Source: Burkholderia ubonensis
GTDB taxonomy: Bacteria > Pseudomonadota > Gammaproteobacteria > Burkholderiales > Burkholderiaceae
Direction of reading: 5' to 3'
Assembly: GCF_001718695.1 (NCBI RefSeq)
Contig: NZ_CP013420.1
Coordinates: forward strand, 558,001-622,000
Length of the DNA stretch: 64,000 nucleotides
The translations under genes were made by a program, and so were the position numbers. Under the pieces are notes generated by a model, which was not told where the DNA came from, did not search any database, and saw only the letters and a list, made by a program, of their open reading frames with translations. Positions 61,463 to 64,000 of the stretch are shown here, one piece after another; position 1 is the first letter of the stretch, and each line of letters opens with the position of its first letter.

Positions 61463-62845
61463 ATGAACGCGCCGCAAGATCCTCAAATCGAATCGCTGAA
61501 AGTCCCGCCGCACTCGGTCGAAGCCGAGCAGTCGGTGCTGGGCGGCCTGTTGCTCGACAATGCGGCGTGGGACCGGATCGCCGACTATCTGTCGCAGGGC
61601 GATTTCTACCGCTACGACCACCGGATCATCTTCGAGCACATCGGCAGGCTGATTGCGTCGACGCGTCCGGCCGACGTGGTGACCGTGTACGAAGCGCTGA
61701 CCACGTCGGGCAAGGCGGACGACGTCGGCGGGCTCGCGTACCTGAACGCGCTTGCGCAGAATACGCCGAGCGCCGCGAACATCCGCCGCTATGCGGAAAT
61801 CGTGCGCGACCGCGCGGTGCTGCGCCGGCTCGTGTCGGTGGCCGACGAGATTTCCGCCGATGCATTCAATCCGCAGGGCAAGGAAGTTCGCCAGCTGCTC
61901 GACGCGGCGGAAGCGAAGGTGTTCTCGATCGCCGAAGAGGGCGCGCGCGGCAACCAGGGCTTCCTCGAGATCGGGCCGCTGCTCACGCAAGTCGTCGAGC
62001 GCATCGACACGCTGTATCACACCGCGAATCCGAGCGACGTCACCGGCACGCCGACGGGCTTCGTCGACCTCGACCGGATGACGTCGGGGATGCACGGCGG
62101 CGAGCTGATCATCGTCGCCGGCCGCCCGTCGATGGGTAAAACGGCCTTCTCGATGAACATCGGCGAATACGTCGCGGTCGAGTACGGGCTGCCGGTCGCG
62201 GTGTTCTCGATGGAAATGCCGGGCACGCAGCTCGTGATGCGTATGCTCGGTTCGGTCGGGCGGCTCGACCAGCACCGGATGCGGACCGGGCGGCTGACCG
62301 ACGAGGATTGGCCGAAGCTGACCCACGCGGTGCAGAAGATGAGCGAGGCACAGCTCTTCATCGACGAGACGGGCGGCCTGAACCCGATGGAATTGCGTTC
62401 GCGGGCGCGCCGGCTCGCGCGCCAGTGCGGCAAGCTCGGCCTCATCATCGTCGACTACCTGCAGCTGATGACGGGCTCGTCGCAGGGCGAGAACCGCGCG
62501 ACCGAAATCTCGGAAATCTCCCGCTCGCTGAAGAGCCTCGCGAAGGAGCTGGACGTGCCGGTGATCGCGCTGTCGCAGCTCAACCGCGGCCTCGAACAGC
62601 GTCCGAACAAGCGTCCGGTGATGTCGGACCTGCGGGAATCGGGCGCAATCGAACAGGACGCGGACGTGATCCTGTTCATCTACCGGGACGAAGTCTACAA
62701 TCCGGACAGCCCGGACAAGGGCACTGCCGAAATCATCATCGGCAAGCAGCGTAACGGCCCGATCGGGCCCGTTCGACTCACGTTCCTGGGGCAATACACG
62801 AAGTTCGACAACTTTGCAGGTGCACAGAACTTCTACGGCGAGTAA
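61463..62845 (+). CDS. dnaB: Replicative DNA helicase DnaB
   Basis: 460 residues. V-P-P-H-S-V-E-A-E-Q-S-V-L-G-G-L-L-L is the N-terminal domain start; Walker A G-R-P-S-M-G-K-T is near residue 220. I-I-V-D-Y-L-Q-L-M and the arginine-finger region S-D-L-R-E-S-G-A-I-E-Q-D-A-D are all present. It is the hexameric fork helicase, following the ribosomal operon as usual. Confidence 0.98.
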   Translation: MNAPQDPQIESLKVPPHSVEAEQSVLGGLLLDNAAWDRIADYLSQGDFYRYDHRIIFEHIGRLIASTRPADVVTVYEALTTSGKADDVGGLAYLNALAQNTPSAANIRRYAEIVRDRAVLRRLVSVADEISADAFNPQGKEVRQLLDAAEAKVFSIAEEGARGNQGFLEIGPLLTQVVERIDTLYHTANPSDVTGTPTGFVDLDRMTSGMHGGELIIVAGRPSMGKTAFSMNIGEYVAVEYGLPVAVFSMEMPGTQLVMRMLGSVGRLDQHRMRTGRLTDEDWPKLTHAVQKMSEAQLFIDETGGLNPMELRSRARRLARQCGKLGLIIVDYLQLMTGSSQGENRATEISEISRSLKSLAKELDVPVIALSQLNRGLEQRPNKRPVMSDLRESGAIEQDADVILFIYRDEVYNPDSPDKGTAEIIIGKQRNGPIGPVRLTFLGQYTKFDNFAGAQNFYGE

Positions 62846-62882
62846 CGCCGGTTGTAAACCCCTATTTCACGAAACGTTGTAT

Positions 62883-62926
62883 CCCGTCTCGGTGCGCGCG
62901 CACGCTTCATGTGCGCGCCGGACGGG
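62883..62926. terminator. GC-rich stem-loop after dnaB
   Basis: GCGCGCAC, loop GCTTCAT, GTGCGCGC, extended on both sides by CCCGTC/GACGGG. No T-run, so a terminator or a simple processed end is uncertain. It lies 38 bp after the dnaB stop. Confidence 0.4.
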
Positions 62927-62984
62927 AAACGGTACAATGTCGCCGATTTTTGTGACAGCCGTTTGACCATCTTTCAGGAATTCC

Positions 62985-63611
62985 ATGTTCGGTCGATTCA
63001 TGCCCACCGAGGGCAAGTTCTTCGAAATCTTCAACGCGCACGCGAAGTACATCGTTTCCGGTGGCCGCGAACTCGAACTGCTGATCGACAATCTCGCCGA
63101 CGCCGAGATTCACAAGCAGAACGTGCAGCTGGCCGAGAAGGCCGCTGACAAGCTGACGCACGAAGCGATCGATCTGCTCCACAAGACGTTCATCACGCCG
63201 CTCGACCGCGACGAGATCCACAAGCTGATCACGACGATGGACGACATCCTCGACCTGATGGAGGACGTCGCGACCGCCGTGTCGCTGTACGACGTGCAGG
63301 CGGTGACGTCCGAGGCGAGCCAGCTCGCGCATATCGTCACGCAGTCGGCGCAGCACGTGCAGCAGGCCGTCGCGCTGCTGTCGGACATGAAGCAGTCCGC
63401 GCAGATCCTCAAGGCGTGCGAAGAGATCGACCGCTGGGAATCGGAGGCGGACCGCGTGCTGCGCGCGGCGATGTCGAAGCTGTTCCGCGAAGAGAACGAC
63501 GTGAAGAACCTCATCAAGCTGAAGGCGATCTACGAGCTGCTCGAAGAGATCACCGACAAATGCGAGGACGTCGCGAACATCATCGAAGGCATCGTGCTGG
63601 AAAACGCCTGA
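62985..63611 (+). CDS. DUF47 (PhoU-like) phosphate-transport accessory protein
   Basis: 208 residues, all helical. F-F-E-I-F-N-A-H-A-K ... H-E-A-I-D-L-L-H-K-T-F-I-T-P-L-D-R-D-E-I-H-K-L is typical for the YkaA/DUF47 family. It modulates PiT-type transporters and metal binding at E/D-rich turns. It is 10 bp before the PiT gene and so in one operon with it. Confidence 0.93.
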   Translation: MFGRFMPTEGKFFEIFNAHAKYIVSGGRELELLIDNLADAEIHKQNVQLAEKAADKLTHEAIDLLHKTFITPLDRDEIHKLITTMDDILDLMEDVATAVSLYDVQAVTSEASQLAHIVTQSAQHVQQAVALLSDMKQSAQILKACEEIDRWESEADRVLRAAMSKLFREENDVKNLIKLKAIYELLEEITDKCEDVANIIEGIVLENA

Positions 63612-63621
63612 GCGGAACACG

Positions 63622-64000
63622 ATGCATTCGATACAACTTGCCCTATGGATGGTCGCGGCGCTGGTGCTCGTCGCGCTCGTATTCGACTTCATGAACGGCT
63701 TCCACGACGCGGCGAACTCGATCGCCACCGTCGTGTCCACCGGGGTGCTGAAGCCGCAGCAGGCGGTGGCATTTGCCGCCGCGTTCAACGTCATCGCGTA
63801 TTTCATCTTCCACCTGAAGGTCGCGCAGACCGTCGGCAAAGGCACGATCGATCCCGGGATCGTCGACCACTATGTCGTGTTCGGCGCGCTCGTCGGCGCG
63901 ATCGCCTGGAACGTGATCACCTGGTACTACGGGATTCCGTCGAGCTCGTCGCACGCGCTGATCGGCGGCCTCGTCGGCTCGGCGCTCGCGAAGTCGGGCT
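63622..64000 (+). CDS. pitA: PiT-family inorganic phosphate transporter, 3' end outside the window
   Basis: The first 126 codons are present. Signature D-F-M-N-G-F-H-D-A-A-N-S-I-A-T in the first repeat and G-I-P-S-S-S-S-H-A-L-I-G-G-L-V-G-S define low-affinity, proton-driven phosphate permeases. At least three TM helices are seen before the edge. Confidence 0.93.
   Translation, partial: MHSIQLALWMVAALVLVALVFDFMNGFHDAANSIATVVSTGVLKPQQAVAFAAAFNVIAYFIFHLKVAQTVGKGTIDPGIVDHYVVFGALVGAIAWNVITWYYGIPSSSSHALIGGLVGSALAKSG

Overview
The window looks like a Burkholderia chromosome, most likely the cepacia complex. Reasons: very high GC core genes, the gcl-hyi-glxR cluster beside a divergent LysR gene, the order rpsF-priB-rpsR-rplI-dnaB, the run ygfZ / mltG-tmk-holB-tatD, and PsiF, SYLF and NRDE proteins typical of this genus. 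The genus is inferred from gene content and order; no database was searched. I saw no complete tRNA, no rRNA and no CRISPR array.

Layout. (1) 1-7420, left chromosomal flank: a beta-helix surface protein (cut by the window edge), an exported alpha/beta hydrolase, a periplasmic protein, an MFS-RidA operon divergent from a TrmB-type regulator with two tandem operators, and a RimJ-like acetyltransferase. (2) About 7581-37725, a mosaic genomic island of about 30 kb. It is bounded by 300-bp direct repeats that carry integrase 5' DNA and a 30-bp att core. The right core is the 5' end of a Dabb-domain gene, so that gene's start is the integration target. An intact P4-type integrase lies at the right end; an integrase stub at the left end shows that elements piled up at the same site. 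(3) 37696-64000, right chromosomal flank: Dabb protein, hotdog thioesterase, lipase, NRDE protein, YgfZ, mltG-tmk-holB-tatD, MscS channel, AAA ATPase, glycosyltransferase, lipoproteins, asparaginase, LysM protein, the glyoxylate-to-glycerate operon, the S6/PriB/S18/L9 ribosomal operon, DnaB, and a DUF47-PiT phosphate pair (cut by the right edge).

Island modules from left to right: a P4-like satellite remnant (D5-type primase-helicase, AlpA regulator, a gene split by an IS3-family element, and a 3' integrase fragment); a two-gene ImmA/XRE module with its own operator; two uncharacterised genes (a zinc-site protein and a membrane-anchored HEPN-like protein) and a serine recombinase; a 1270-residue nuclease-STAND-solenoid protein resembling Avs antiphage sensors; a type VI secretion cargo cassette (VgrG, a peptidoglycan-hydrolase effector, a putative immunity protein and PAAR); a protein made only of zinc ribbons; and an unusual block with a papain-like protein, an FtsZ-like protein lacking the GTP-binding T4 glycine loop, two paralogous XRE repressors and a small membrane protein. 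The island thus combines mobility, inter-bacterial competition and probable phage defence. The FtsZ-like block is the part least explained by known systems.

Two genes in the right flank are damaged: the hotdog thioesterase has an in-frame TAG at codon 12, and a GNAT acetyltransferase is frameshifted by a GA duplication.
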